From NCBI RefSeq assembly GCF_027158465.1, contig NZ_JAMKYL010000002.1, positions 124,001 through 188,000 of the forward strand: a stretch of DNA of 64,000 bases. Reading direction: 5' to 3'. Shown one piece after another: positions 51,889 through 60,406 of the stretch. Position 1 is the first letter of the stretch. Every line of letters starts with the position of its first letter. The position numbers were made by a program, and so were the translations under genes. Source of the DNA: Oxalobacter paeniformigenes. Its GTDB lineage: Bacteria > Pseudomonadota > Gammaproteobacteria > Burkholderiales > Burkholderiaceae_D. Under the pieces are notes generated by a model. The model searched no databases, was not told where the DNA came from, and worked only from the letters and a program-made list of their open reading frames with translations.

Positions 51889-52161
51889 ATGGCTAATACA
51901 GCTCAGGCGCGTAAACGCGCTCGTCAGGCAGTCAAGCAGAATGCGCACAATTCGAGTCAGCGTTCCGCATTGCGTACGGCAATCAAGGCTGCCAAGAAGG
52001 CAATTGCTGCCGGTGACAAGGAAGTCGCGGCTTCCGTATTTGTAAAGACTGTCTCGACCATCGACCGGATCGCAGACAAGAAACGTATCCACAAAAACAA
52101 GGCAGCTCGCCACAAGAGCCGTCTGGCAGCAGCCCTGAAGGCAATGTCTGCCGCAGCCTGA
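51889..52161 (+). CDS. rpsT: 30S ribosomal protein S20
   Basis: The 90-residue basic protein shows the S20 pattern: NTAQARKRARQAVKQNAHN at the start, then helices ending KKRIHKNKAARHKSRLAAAL. It helps assemble the 30S body. It has its own promoter and a strong hairpin behind it. The Lys, Arg and Ala content is typical. Confidence 0.97.
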   Translation: MANTAQARKRARQAVKQNAHNSSQRSALRTAIKAAKKAIAAGDKEVAASVFVKTVSTIDRIADKKRIHKNKAARHKSRLAAALKAMSAAA

Positions 52162-52196
52162 GAAATATCTCCGGTTTTTTTCGCAGTATCCAATGG

Positions 52197-52224
52197 CAGG
52201 CGCGTCTGGTGACAGACGCGCCTG
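52197..52224. terminator. 12-bp GC-rich hairpin between rpsT and the kinase gene
   Basis: CAGGCGCGTCTG at 52197-52208 pairs perfectly with CAGACGCGCCTG at 52213-52224 around GTGA. It is located between two convergent genes. There is no long U-run on either strand, so it may need Rho or act as a barrier; a seven-T run at 52175-52181 lies just upstream. Confidence 0.65.
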
Positions 52225-52231
52225 AACTTGT

Positions 52232-53176
52232 TTATTGCCGATAGCGATAACCGAATTCTTTTTCGAAGCGGTCTGCGATTTCGGTAGCGGTCAATTTGTG
52301 GTTTTGCGGGCCATCATACGCGATCTTGATGGCGCCCATCAGGCTGCCGAGACGTCCGCTCGTCATCATATCCATACCGTGGGTCAATCCATAAATCAAC
52401 CCGGCGCGGAATGCATCACCGCATCCGGTCGGATCGGCTTCACGTTCTGCCTTGACGCCTGGAATGATCAGATGCTCGTTGCCCTGATGGATAACGGCGC
52501 CACGTTCCGCACAAGTCACGATAAAGGCATCGACACGGGAGGTGATTTCGGCCGTCGACCAACCGCATTGCTGGGCAAGCATTTCGCCTTCGTATTCGTT
52601 GACGGCGACATAGGATGCCAGTTCGATGAAATGCCGCAATTCATTGCGGCTGAATGTCGGCAGTTGCTGCCCCGGGTCGAAAATGAACGGGATTCCCAGT
52701 CTGGCGCAATCGTTCGCATTTTGTATCATGCCTTCCTTGCCGTCCGGCGCCACAATGGCGAGCTGGATGTTTTCGCCGCTCAGATTCTCGATATGGTTTT
52801 CATGTGCCAGTGCCATCGCACCCGGATGGAAAGCGGTGATCTGGTTGTTGTTCCTGTCGGTCGTGATGAAGGCCTGCGCAGTGTAGGCGTTCTTGATCGT
52901 ACGGATATGGCGACGTGAGATGTTCAGTTCGGCAAGTCTTTCCAGATAGGGGCCGCCATCCATTCCGATGGTTGCCATAATCAATGGATTATCGCCAAGA
53001 AGTTTCAGGTTGTAGGCGATATTTCCTGCACAGCCGCCGAATTCGCGCCGCATTTCCGGTACCAGAAAGCAGACATTGATGTTGTGCAACTGGTCGGCAA
53101 GGATGGATTCCGAAAAACGGTCTGGAAACGACATGAGCGTATCGTACGCCATGGATCCGCAAATTAAGGAAGTCAT
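52232..53176 (-). CDS. PfkB-family carbohydrate kinase
   Basis: The 314-residue protein is a ribokinase-like sugar kinase. The N-terminal GGCAGNIAYNLKLLG and the C-terminal anion-hole motif DPTGCGDAFRAGLIYG, with the catalytic aspartate, are both clear. It may phosphorylate adenosine or a sugar; the sequence does not decide. The start is ATG 53176; an in-frame TTG at 53182 could add two residues. It ends the minus-strand run aroQ to kinase. Confidence 0.88.
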   Translation of the reverse strand: MTSLICGSMAYDTLMSFPDRFSESILADQLHNINVCFLVPEMRREFGGCAGNIAYNLKLLGDNPLIMATIGMDGGPYLERLAELNISRRHIRTIKNAYTAQAFITTDRNNNQITAFHPGAMALAHENHIENLSGENIQLAIVAPDGKEGMIQNANDCARLGIPFIFDPGQQLPTFSRNELRHFIELASYVAVNEYEGEMLAQQCGWSTAEITSRVDAFIVTCAERGAVIHQGNEHLIIPGVKAEREADPTGCGDAFRAGLIYGLTHGMDMMTSGRLGSLMGAIKIAYDGPQNHKLTATEIADRFEKEFGYRYRQ

Positions 53177-53195
53177 GTTCAATATCAGGTAAGTT

Positions 53196-54257
53196 TTAGT
53201 GATTTAAGGGAACGATGCGGCTGTGTATAGCCGTATCGAGCGGTTGTTCGATAAACAGCAACAACTGGATATGATTTTTTTCTCCTGCCGGCCATGTGGC
53301 AAGTGTGCGTTGTGTCTCGGCAAGATATTCACCGGGTTCGATAACTCTGCGTGAGATTATCTGGTTGTCCGTACCGGTTATTTCCACGACAAGTGCAGGC
53401 CATGGTTTCGGTGAATCGCTGTCATGAAACATGGTAATGGTTTGCGTGAATTGACCCGGAGCGTTTTCAACAGGAACCGGTTTTTCGTATTCGACATGCC
53501 AGGTATCGCCGGATACGGTGGCGTTGCCGGATGGACAGGATAGCCATTCGCATGTGGAACCGACCAGCCCTTTGGCAGGAGGCCACCATGCCACGATATT
53601 CGAAGAATAATGATAAACGATCTGTCCACACAAGACGATTGCCAGAGCGATTGAACCGGCCAGCCAGAATATGCCAGCAATGCGTGACTTGCGCTTCCTG
53701 CGATGAATGGTCTGGAAGAGGTCGTCAGCCGAGGGGTTGTCTTGCCGGCCATTATCCGTATCGCTTTCCGGAAGTGGCATTGGCGGAACTGGCGATGCAG
53801 AAGGTGGTGTGACAGGGGGTATGACTGTATCGGATGACGATGAAGACGGCTGTTTTTCGACGGACAACGGCGGCCGTAATTCATCGGAGACCTTGCCTGT
53901 ATCGTGAGATGATACCTGTTTTGCCGGTTCGGTACCTGTATCCAGATCCAGACTGAGGGATTGCAGCTGTTTGTCGAAAGATTTCTTGAGCGCTTCAGTT
54001 GACGGGGGCGTGGCTGCTGGTTTCGTCGCAGAGGCGGTGTTTACCGTATTCTGCGACGAAACGGGTGTGCCTGCCATGTATGGCGCGCGTCTGGTGTTTA
54101 TCGTGTGGCCATTCGGAATACGACCGGCCAGATTGTCGATACCGTTAAACAGCTCGCGGCATACACCGCAACGTACGGTTCCCGCACGCATTCTGAGCTG
54201 TTCTTCGCTGACATGGAATATGGTTTTGCAGTGTGGGCAACGTGTAGCCAGTGACAT
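53196..54257 (-). CDS. zinc-ribbon and DUF3426 membrane protein
   Basis: The 353-residue protein starts with a zinc ribbon (CPHCKTIF and CGVCRELFNG, residues about 8-36). A Pro/Ser-rich region (about 45-190) follows, then a membrane helix (IFWLAGSIALAIVLCGQIVY) and a C-terminal DUF3426 domain. Such zinc-ribbon/TM proteins occur next to prmA in many Burkholderiales. Function is unknown. Confidence 0.85.
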   Translation of the reverse strand: MSLATRCPHCKTIFHVSEEQLRMRAGTVRCGVCRELFNGIDNLAGRIPNGHTINTRRAPYMAGTPVSSQNTVNTASATKPAATPPSTEALKKSFDKQLQSLSLDLDTGTEPAKQVSSHDTGKVSDELRPPLSVEKQPSSSSSDTVIPPVTPPSASPVPPMPLPESDTDNGRQDNPSADDLFQTIHRRKRKSRIAGIFWLAGSIALAIVLCGQIVYHYSSNIVAWWPPAKGLVGSTCEWLSCPSGNATVSGDTWHVEYEKPVPVENAPGQFTQTITMFHDSDSPKPWPALVVEITGTDNQIISRRVIEPGEYLAETQRTLATWPAGEKNHIQLLLFIEQPLDTAIHSRIVPLNH

Positions 54258-54269
54258 GCTTGCAATCGT

Positions 54270-55178
54270 TCATGAGTTAAGCCGACCGGACAGTGCGACC
54301 CAGCCTTCATGGCTGCGCCAGACAGACAAACTGATAAAGGGCGCATATGCGGCGATGACGTCGTCGGCCTGTCCTTCAAGAATACCGGACAATACCATAT
54401 ATCCACCCGGAGCGATATATCGCGTCAGTGTCGGGGCCAGTGTTTTCAGCGGTCCGGCCAGAATATTGGCGACGACGACATCGTATTGGCGGTTTGCCTG
54501 TGACTCAACGAAAGTGTCAGGAAGATAGCAGGTGATGTCGCAATGATTGCGTTCGGCGTTTTCGCGGGATGTCAGCACGGATTGCGGGTCGATATCCACA
54601 CCGGTGATTTCGCTGGCTCCCAGTTTCGATGCGGCAATGGCAAGAATGCCGGAACCACATCCATAATCCAGAACCGTGTTGCCTGACACCAGATTTTTTT
54701 CGAGCCATTCAAGGCAAAGTCGAGTCGTGGGATGGCTGCCGGTTCCGAATGCGAGTCCGGGATCCAGCTCCAGAATGATACCGTTTTCGTCCGGTGCTTT
54801 ATGCCAGCTTGGTACGATCCATATTTTTTCGCCGATGTGAATGGGGTCGAATTGCGACTGCGTCAGGCGAACCCAATCCTCTTGAGGGACTTCTCGTAGC
54901 GAATAACCGGGAATTTCCTGCATTTCGCAGGCATCTGACGCTTTCTTCAGCAATTCATCGATCGGTGCATCGGCAGGAAGCAGCGCGATCACGCGGCTTC
55001 TTTCCCATGCATAATCGTTTGAATCAGCACCTGGTTCGTCAAACAGCGGTTTTTCCTGCGGTGTTCCCTCGTCGGCATCTTCCACCGTGATGGAAAGTGA
55101 GCCTGCATCTAGCAATGCATCCGAAAAGGCATTTGTTTTTTCAAATGCCACTTCCACAACAACTTCGATCCAGTTCAT
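54270..55178 (-). CDS. prmA: ribosomal protein L11 methyltransferase
   Basis: The 302-residue enzyme trimethylates L11 with SAM. The SAM-binding loop is VLDYGCGSGILAIAASKLGA, and the conserved block DPGLAFGTGSHPTTRLCLEWLE is upstream of it; VVANILAGPLKTL follows. An N-terminal substrate domain precedes them. GGAGG lies 6 bases before the ATG. It follows accC by 26 bases, a common accB-accC-prmA order. Confidence 0.95.
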   Translation of the reverse strand: MNWIEVVVEVAFEKTNAFSDALLDAGSLSITVEDADEGTPQEKPLFDEPGADSNDYAWERSRVIALLPADAPIDELLKKASDACEMQEIPGYSLREVPQEDWVRLTQSQFDPIHIGEKIWIVPSWHKAPDENGIILELDPGLAFGTGSHPTTRLCLEWLEKNLVSGNTVLDYGCGSGILAIAASKLGASEITGVDIDPQSVLTSRENAERNHCDITCYLPDTFVESQANRQYDVVVANILAGPLKTLAPTLTRYIAPGGYMVLSGILEGQADDVIAAYAPFISLSVWRSHEGWVALSGRLNS

Positions 55179-55204
55179 GACATCCTCCGGCCGTTCATGG
55201 CCTG

Positions 55205-56566
55205 TCAGTGCTCATTTTCAGGAAACATTTCCGCGAGTTTCTGTTCCAGATAGTGAATGTTCGTTCCACCCTTGATGAAGCTGGGATCGTGCATCAGTTC
55301 GCGGTGCAGGTCCAGATTGGTCTGGATGCCTTCGACCACCATTTCGGTCAATGCAACCTGCATGCGGTGAATCGCCTGTTCGCGTGTCGAACCATATGCG
55401 ATGATTTTGCCTATCATCGAATCATAAAACGGCGGAACCTTGTAGCCGGCATAAACGTGTGAATCCACGCGCATCCCCGGGCCGCCAGGCGCATGCCATG
55501 ACGTGATTTTTCCCGGAGACGGTATGAAGGTAAACGGATCTTCGGCGTTGATGCGACATTCGATAGCGTGTCCGATCAGGCGGATATCACGCTGGCGGTA
55601 ACGGAGTTTTTCACCGGCGGCGATCCGTATCTGTTCCTGTACCAGATCCAGTCCTGTAATCAGTTCGGTGACCGGATGTTCAACCTGGATGCGGGTATTC
55701 ATTTCGATGAAATAGAATTCACCGTTCTCATAGAGGAATTCAAAGGTGCCTGCGCCCCGGTAACCGATTTTGCGGCAAGCTTCGGCACAACGGTCGCCGA
55801 TGCGGTCGACCAGCCGGCGTGGAATATCCGGTGCCGGTGCTTCCTCGATCACTTTCTGGTGGCGTCTTTGCATGGAACAATCGCGTTCGCCCAGCCAGAT
55901 GGCATTTTTGTAATCGTCTGACAATACCTGGATTTCGATATGGCGCGGATTTTCCAGGAATTTTTCCATATACACTTCCGGATTGCCGAAAGCGGCCTGA
56001 GCTTCTGTTTTGGTTGTCGTGACGGCATTGAGCAACGATGCTTCCGTATGGACCACGCGCATGCCGCGACCGCCGCCACCGCCGGCTGCCTTGATGATCA
56101 CGGGAAATCCGATCTTGCGGGCAATGGATATGATTTCCTGCGGATCGTCGGACAATGCGCCATCGGACCCCGGAACGCATGGAATACCGGCCTTGATCAT
56201 GGCCTGCTTCGCCGTGACCTTGTCACCCATCATACGAATGGAGTCGGAACGCGGGCCGATAAAGACGAAACCGGATTTTTCGACACGTTCGGCAAAATCG
56301 GCATTTTCGGAAAGAAAACCGTAACCCGGATGGATTGCCTCTGCGTCGGTGACCTCGGCGGCGCTGATGATGGCCGGCATGTTCAGGTAACTCAATGCAG
56401 AGGAAGCAGGTCCGATACAGACGGATTCATCCGCCAGCTTCACATACTTGGCATCACGGTCGGCTTCGGAATGAACGACGACGGTCTTGATGCCCATTTC
56501 ACGGCATGCGCGCTGGATACGCAATGCGATTTCGCCACGATTGGCGATGAGGATTTTTTCAAACAT
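55205..56566 (-). CDS. accC: acetyl-CoA carboxylase biotin carboxylase subunit
   Basis: The 453-residue ATP-grasp enzyme carboxylates biotin on AccB. Motifs include KILIANRGEIALRIQRACR at the start, the glycine-rich KAAGGGGGRGMRVV, RDCSMQRRHQKVIEEAPAP and FIEMNTRIQVEHPVTE. The length is normal (E. coli 449). It lies 70 bases after accB and feeds malonyl-CoA for fatty acid synthesis; biotin for AccB would come from the bio genes at 3-6 kb. Confidence 0.97.
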   Translation of the reverse strand: MFEKILIANRGEIALRIQRACREMGIKTVVVHSEADRDAKYVKLADESVCIGPASSALSYLNMPAIISAAEVTDAEAIHPGYGFLSENADFAERVEKSGFVFIGPRSDSIRMMGDKVTAKQAMIKAGIPCVPGSDGALSDDPQEIISIARKIGFPVIIKAAGGGGGRGMRVVHTEASLLNAVTTTKTEAQAAFGNPEVYMEKFLENPRHIEIQVLSDDYKNAIWLGERDCSMQRRHQKVIEEAPAPDIPRRLVDRIGDRCAEACRKIGYRGAGTFEFLYENGEFYFIEMNTRIQVEHPVTELITGLDLVQEQIRIAAGEKLRYRQRDIRLIGHAIECRINAEDPFTFIPSPGKITSWHAPGGPGMRVDSHVYAGYKVPPFYDSMIGKIIAYGSTREQAIHRMQVALTEMVVEGIQTNLDLHRELMHDPSFIKGGTNIHYLEQKLAEMFPENEH

Positions 56567-56636
56567 AATGTGGCAGATTGCTCAGCAAATCGAAAATAAG
56601 CGGAAAAAAGAGCAGTTCGGATCAAAATGACCGCTT

Positions 56637-57110
56637 TTAACCGATAACAAACAAAGGCTGGCCGAATTCGACCGGTTCGCCGTTTTCGACAAGAATCTGT
56701 TTGATGACGCCGGATGTTTCTGCCTCGATTTCGTTCAGGAGTTTCATGGCTTCGATGATGCACAGCGTATCGCCCTGCTTGACGGTCGAGCCGACTTCGA
56801 CATAAGGCGGATTGCCTGGAGCCGGCGCACTGTAGAATGTGCCTACCATCGGAGATTTGACGACATTGCCCTCTGGTTCTGCAGGAACCGGTGCCGCATC
56901 GGCTGCGATGACCTGTGTGGCGACGTTGACCTGCGGAACGGCTGCGGCAGGCTGTGCGATGACCTGTGGCGGCTGCACCATGACAGGCTGTCCCTGTACA
57001 GAAGACGTTTTGGCGATACGAACCTTGCTGTCACCCTCGGTGACTTCCAGTTCGGCAATATCTGAGTCGGCGACAAGGTCGATCAGCGTTTTCAGTTTAC
57101 GTAAATCCAT
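56637..57110 (-). CDS. accB: acetyl-CoA carboxylase biotin carboxyl carrier protein
   Basis: The 157-residue protein has an N-terminal helix, an Ala/Pro/Gln-rich linker (about 45-85) and a biotinyl domain with the attachment motif IIEAMKLLNEIEAE near residue 123, preceded by the thumb-like SPMVGTFYSAPAPG. The frame is open to 57203, but MDLRKLKTLIDLVADSDI is the conserved start, so I use the ATG at 57110. It lies 35 bases after aroQ. Confidence 0.96.
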   Translation of the reverse strand: MDLRKLKTLIDLVADSDIAELEVTEGDSKVRIAKTSSVQGQPVMVQPPQVIAQPAAAVPQVNVATQVIAADAAPVPAEPEGNVVKSPMVGTFYSAPAPGNPPYVEVGSTVKQGDTLCIIEAMKLLNEIEAETSGVIKQILVENGEPVEFGQPLFVIG

Positions 57111-57145
57111 AAAAATCCCGCAAATAACAGTTAAATGATTGGAAA

Positions 57146-57580
57146 TCAGTGCTTGAGCGCAAATTCGACGGCTATCCGGTATCCATCGGTTCCAAAACCG
57201 CATATTACACCTTTGGCAATATCGGATAGATAGGAATGATGACGGAACGGCTCACGTTGATGAATGTTCGAGATATGAACCTCGAAGAAAGGGATGTTGA
57301 CACCTGCCAGAGCATCCCGCAGCGACACGCTGGTATGCGTCAGACCGCCCGGGTTGATGACGATGGCGTCGACATGATCACGTTGTGCCTGATGGATACG
57401 GTCGATCAGCGCTCCCTCATGATTGCTCTGGAAGCTGGACAGTTTTCCGCCGGCGGCCTCGACAAGCGCATGCATGTCGGAGACGATATCGTCGAGAGTC
57501 GTTCTTCCGTAAATATCAGGTTCCCGTGTACCCAGCAAATTCAGGTTCGGGCCGTTCAGAAGAAGAATGTTTTTTGCCAT
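57146..57580 (-). CDS. aroQ: 3-dehydroquinate dehydratase, type II
   Basis: The 144-residue dodecameric enzyme dehydrates 3-dehydroquinate in the shikimate pathway. It has ILLLNGPNLNLLGTREPDIYG with the catalytic tyrosine and arginine, SNHEGALIDRIH, and INPGGLTHTSVSLRDAL and EVHISNIHQREPFRHHSYLS with the catalytic histidine. aroQ-accB-accC is a common order. Confidence 0.97.
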   Translation of the reverse strand: MAKNILLLNGPNLNLLGTREPDIYGRTTLDDIVSDMHALVEAAGGKLSSFQSNHEGALIDRIHQAQRDHVDAIVINPGGLTHTSVSLRDALAGVNIPFFEVHISNIHQREPFRHHSYLSDIAKGVICGFGTDGYRIAVEFALKH

Positions 57581-57666
57581 GATTCCTGAAACACAATCGC
57601 TTTATATTGGATTTTCAGCATTTTGCCGTCAAATAACGGAAAGAGGCAAGAAAAAACGACGGATTT

Positions 57667-58293
57667 CTAGAATTTGTCGGTGTTTTCACGTGCGTCGCCG
57701 TTGATGAGACGACGCAATTTATCCAGATCGGCACGTTGTGCATGCGGACCGAAAAAGCGGTCGGGTCTGCGGATGTCGTCTGCATCGTACACAGTCAGAT
57801 GAATGACTTCATCGTGCCAGAGAAAGTGAATGACTTCGATGGCATGGCGTTTCCCTGGCGATTGTGGCGATTCGGAGACACTGAACTCGATACCCTCGTT
57901 CAGGAGAAAAATTTCAATGTCCTTGACGTTATCGGCAAAGATTTGCAGGTAAATATCGCTATGTTCGCCACCGGTGCCGTTAAGAACCGCGCCAGTGATA
58001 TATGGATTGAAGCGTTCCAGTCGTTTCATCAGCCGTAGGGCGAGCAGGCGCAAATGCCGCAGTCTGGCCGGCTGGGTGTCGGAGAGAAAAAGTTCGTTGT
58101 ATATGCGGACCTCGTTCTCGATTGTCTGGTTGTCCGGTAAAATTTCGCCCGTTATGCGTGAGTTTCCAAGAAGGAGTCTGGCCGCCTTGCGTTTGGCGGC
58201 GTCATAACTTGTTCCTTCCTCTGCTATCATGCGTGCAGCGGCAATGGCGATTTCCTGTCTGAGCTGGGCGAGATCGTTGAAACGGTAGGTCAT
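57667..58293 (-). CDS. conserved hypothetical protein divergent from mpl
   Basis: I do not recognise a function. The 208-residue protein starts with a helical part (FNDLAQLRQEIAIAAARMIAEEG) that includes YDAAKRKAARLLLG. The middle has NPYITGAVLNGTGGEHSDIYLQIFADNVKDIEIFLL, which resembles a nucleotidyltransferase-like fold (a GGxxxD-type pattern), though a clear catalytic triad is not seen. The C-terminal part reads IHFLWHDEVIHLTVYDADDIRR. It is divergent from mpl by 74 bases, so a peptidoglycan-recycling link is a guess from context. Confidence 0.7.
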   Translation of the reverse strand: MTYRFNDLAQLRQEIAIAAARMIAEEGTSYDAAKRKAARLLLGNSRITGEILPDNQTIENEVRIYNELFLSDTQPARLRHLRLLALRLMKRLERFNPYITGAVLNGTGGEHSDIYLQIFADNVKDIEIFLLNEGIEFSVSESPQSPGKRHAIEVIHFLWHDEVIHLTVYDADDIRRPDRFFGPHAQRADLDKLRRLINGDARENTDKF

Positions 58294-58367
58294 GCTTGCG
58301 TTTCCTGTGCAAACGAAAGTGACAGATTGTCGGATAAAATCTTCATTTCAGTGAGCGAATCAGAATC

Positions 58368-59753
58368 ATGCACATTCATATCCTCGGTATTTGCGGAACT
58401 TTTATGGGAGGAGTGGCCGTACTGGCCAAGGCGGCAGGGCATACAGTAACCGGTTGTGACGCGAATGTCTATCCGCCGATGAGTACCCAGCTCCAGGAGC
58501 AGGGAATCGAGCTCATGGAAGGCTATGACGCACGCCAGATTGATCTGAATCCGGATTTGTTTGTCATCGGCAATGTCGTATCACGTGGCAATCCGTTGAT
58601 GGAGGCTATTCTGGATCGCGGGCTGCCATATGTGTCGGGTCCCCAGTGGATCGGCGAACATATATTGCGTGACCGCTGGGTGCTTGCTGTTGCAGGTACG
58701 CACGGTAAAACGACGACGACATCCATGCTGGCATGGATACTGGAAGATTGCGGCTATGCCCCGGGGTTCCTGATCGGTGGTGTTCCCGTGAATTTCGGTA
58801 TTTCCGCCCGTTTGCATGGCAATGATGAATCACCGTTTTTCGTGATAGAAGCGGACGAATACGACACCGCGTTTTTCGACAAGCGCAGCAAATTCGTGCA
58901 TTATCGTCCAAAAACAGTGATTTTGAACAATCTTGAGTTCGATCATGCTGATATCTTCCCTGATCTTGCAGCCATCGAGACACAATTCCATCATCTGGTC
59001 AGGACAGTGGCCGGCAATGGTCGTCTGATCGTCAATGCGCGTGAAGCGGCGTTGAAACGGGTGATCGATCGTGGGTGCTGGAGCGAACTGGAATGGTTCG
59101 GCGGCACCGGTACGGATGGCTGGACGCTTTCGGATACGGAAAATGACGGATTCGATGTGTGGCTCGATGGCGTTCGTCAGGGAACAGTCCGCTGGGAATT
59201 GACCGGCGAACATAACCGGCTCAATGCGCTGGCCGCGATTGCAGCCGCAAGGCACGTCGGTATCCGGCCGGATCTGGCGATAGATGCCTTGTCGCGATTC
59301 AGGAATGTCAAAAGACGTATGGAATGCCGTGGTATCGTCGGCGGTATTGCCGTATATGATGATTTTGCGCATCATCCGACTGCTATCGAAACGACAATAG
59401 CGGGCCTGAGAAAAAAAATCGGCAGAAGTGCAGATACCCGTATTCTGGCGGTGCTGGAACCGCGTTCCAATACCATGAAGCTGGGGGTCATGAAGCAAAA
59501 GTTGCCCGGCAGTCTTGCGGATGCCGACCTGGTATTTTGTTATGGCGAGCGCTCGGGCAAAAATGCACTGGGATGGGATTTGCGGGAAACGCTGGCGCCG
59601 CTGGGAGAAAAAGCGCGTGCATTTGATGATCTGGACAGTCTGGCAGACAGTGTGGCTGCATTGGCACGATCAGGCGATCATATCCTTGTTATGAGCAATG
59701 GCGGGTTCGGCGGCATTCATCAGAAAATTCTCGACAGGCTTTCCAGAAAATGA
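58368..59753 (+). CDS. mpl: UDP-N-acetylmuramate:murein tripeptide ligase
   Basis: The 461-residue Mur ligase joins UDP-MurNAc to recycled L-Ala-gamma-D-Glu-meso-DAP. The N-terminal LGICGTFMGGVAVLAKAAGH, the ATP-binding P-loop GTHGKTTT (110-117), the FVIEADEYDTAFFDKRSKF segment and the late DDFAHHPTAIETTI motif are typical of Mpl. The length matches E. coli Mpl (457). Its stop overlaps the start of the yqiA-like gene. Confidence 0.94.
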   Translation: MHIHILGICGTFMGGVAVLAKAAGHTVTGCDANVYPPMSTQLQEQGIELMEGYDARQIDLNPDLFVIGNVVSRGNPLMEAILDRGLPYVSGPQWIGEHILRDRWVLAVAGTHGKTTTTSMLAWILEDCGYAPGFLIGGVPVNFGISARLHGNDESPFFVIEADEYDTAFFDKRSKFVHYRPKTVILNNLEFDHADIFPDLAAIETQFHHLVRTVAGNGRLIVNAREAALKRVIDRGCWSELEWFGGTGTDGWTLSDTENDGFDVWLDGVRQGTVRWELTGEHNRLNALAAIAAARHVGIRPDLAIDALSRFRNVKRRMECRGIVGGIAVYDDFAHHPTAIETTIAGLRKKIGRSADTRILAVLEPRSNTMKLGVMKQKLPGSLADADLVFCYGERSGKNALGWDLRETLAPLGEKARAFDDLDSLADSVAALARSGDHILVMSNGGFGGIHQKILDRLSRK

Positions 59754-60346
59754 CAGGCGTAATTGTATATTTGCACGGTTTCAAGTCGTCTCCCCATTCG
59801 TTCAAGGCACAGCTCATTGCGCAGACACTTGAACAGAACGGCGGTGATTGGCGTTATATCTGTCCGCAACTGCCGTTATCTCCACAAGAATCAGTAGATT
59901 TGGTATCGAATGCCATTCGTGATTGCCAGAGGGATCGTCTAACGATTATCGGTTCTTCTCTTGGTGGTTATTATGCCCACTGGCTGGCAGAACAGCATGC
60001 CTGCAAGGCGGTATTGCTCAATCCGGTTATCGACCCATGGCAAATCAAGATACTGGACGATATACCGGACAGAAGTGATTTGAGGGTATGTGAATGGCTG
60101 GATTTTCGTGAACGTTATGAGGGTGAATTGAAAGCCATTCGGGTAAAAAACATTACAAATCCTTCAAGATATTTGCTTTTGGCGGCAAAAGGAGATGAAT
60201 TGCTGGACTGGCGCCTGATGCAGTCGCATTATCACGGGGCGCATCAGGTCATTGTTGACGGGGGAGATCACGGTTTATCCGATTTCGGGCTTTATCTCGA
60301 AAAAGTGCTGTCGTTTTGCGGGATAGGGAAACAGTATGCAGGCTGA
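59750..60346 (+). CDS. YqiA-like alpha/beta hydrolase
   Basis: The 198-residue protein has an oxyanion segment YLHGFKSSPHSFKA and a nucleophile elbow GSSLGGYYA, followed by the catalytic-histidine end GGDHGLSDF. This small fold matches YqiA/YcfP esterases, which act on acyl-CoA or palmitoyl esters in E. coli in vitro; the natural substrate here is unknown. It overlaps the mpl end by four bases, so it is coupled to mpl. Confidence 0.87.
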   Translation: MTGVIVYLHGFKSSPHSFKAQLIAQTLEQNGGDWRYICPQLPLSPQESVDLVSNAIRDCQRDRLTIIGSSLGGYYAHWLAEQHACKAVLLNPVIDPWQIKILDDIPDRSDLRVCEWLDFRERYEGELKAIRVKNITNPSRYLLLAAKGDELLDWRLMQSHYHGAHQVIVDGGDHGLSDFGLYLEKVLSFCGIGKQYAG

Positions 60347-60406
60347 CAGGATGAAAGATGCCGGCTTCGTGCATGGCAGACATCATATTGAATGACAGAG
60401 CGTTGA

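Noticed and set aside
57601..57666. CCGTC/GACGG hairpin after the hypothetical gene as a terminator
   Set aside because: The pairing arms are far apart, and the gene order does not give a clear U-run on the relevant strand.
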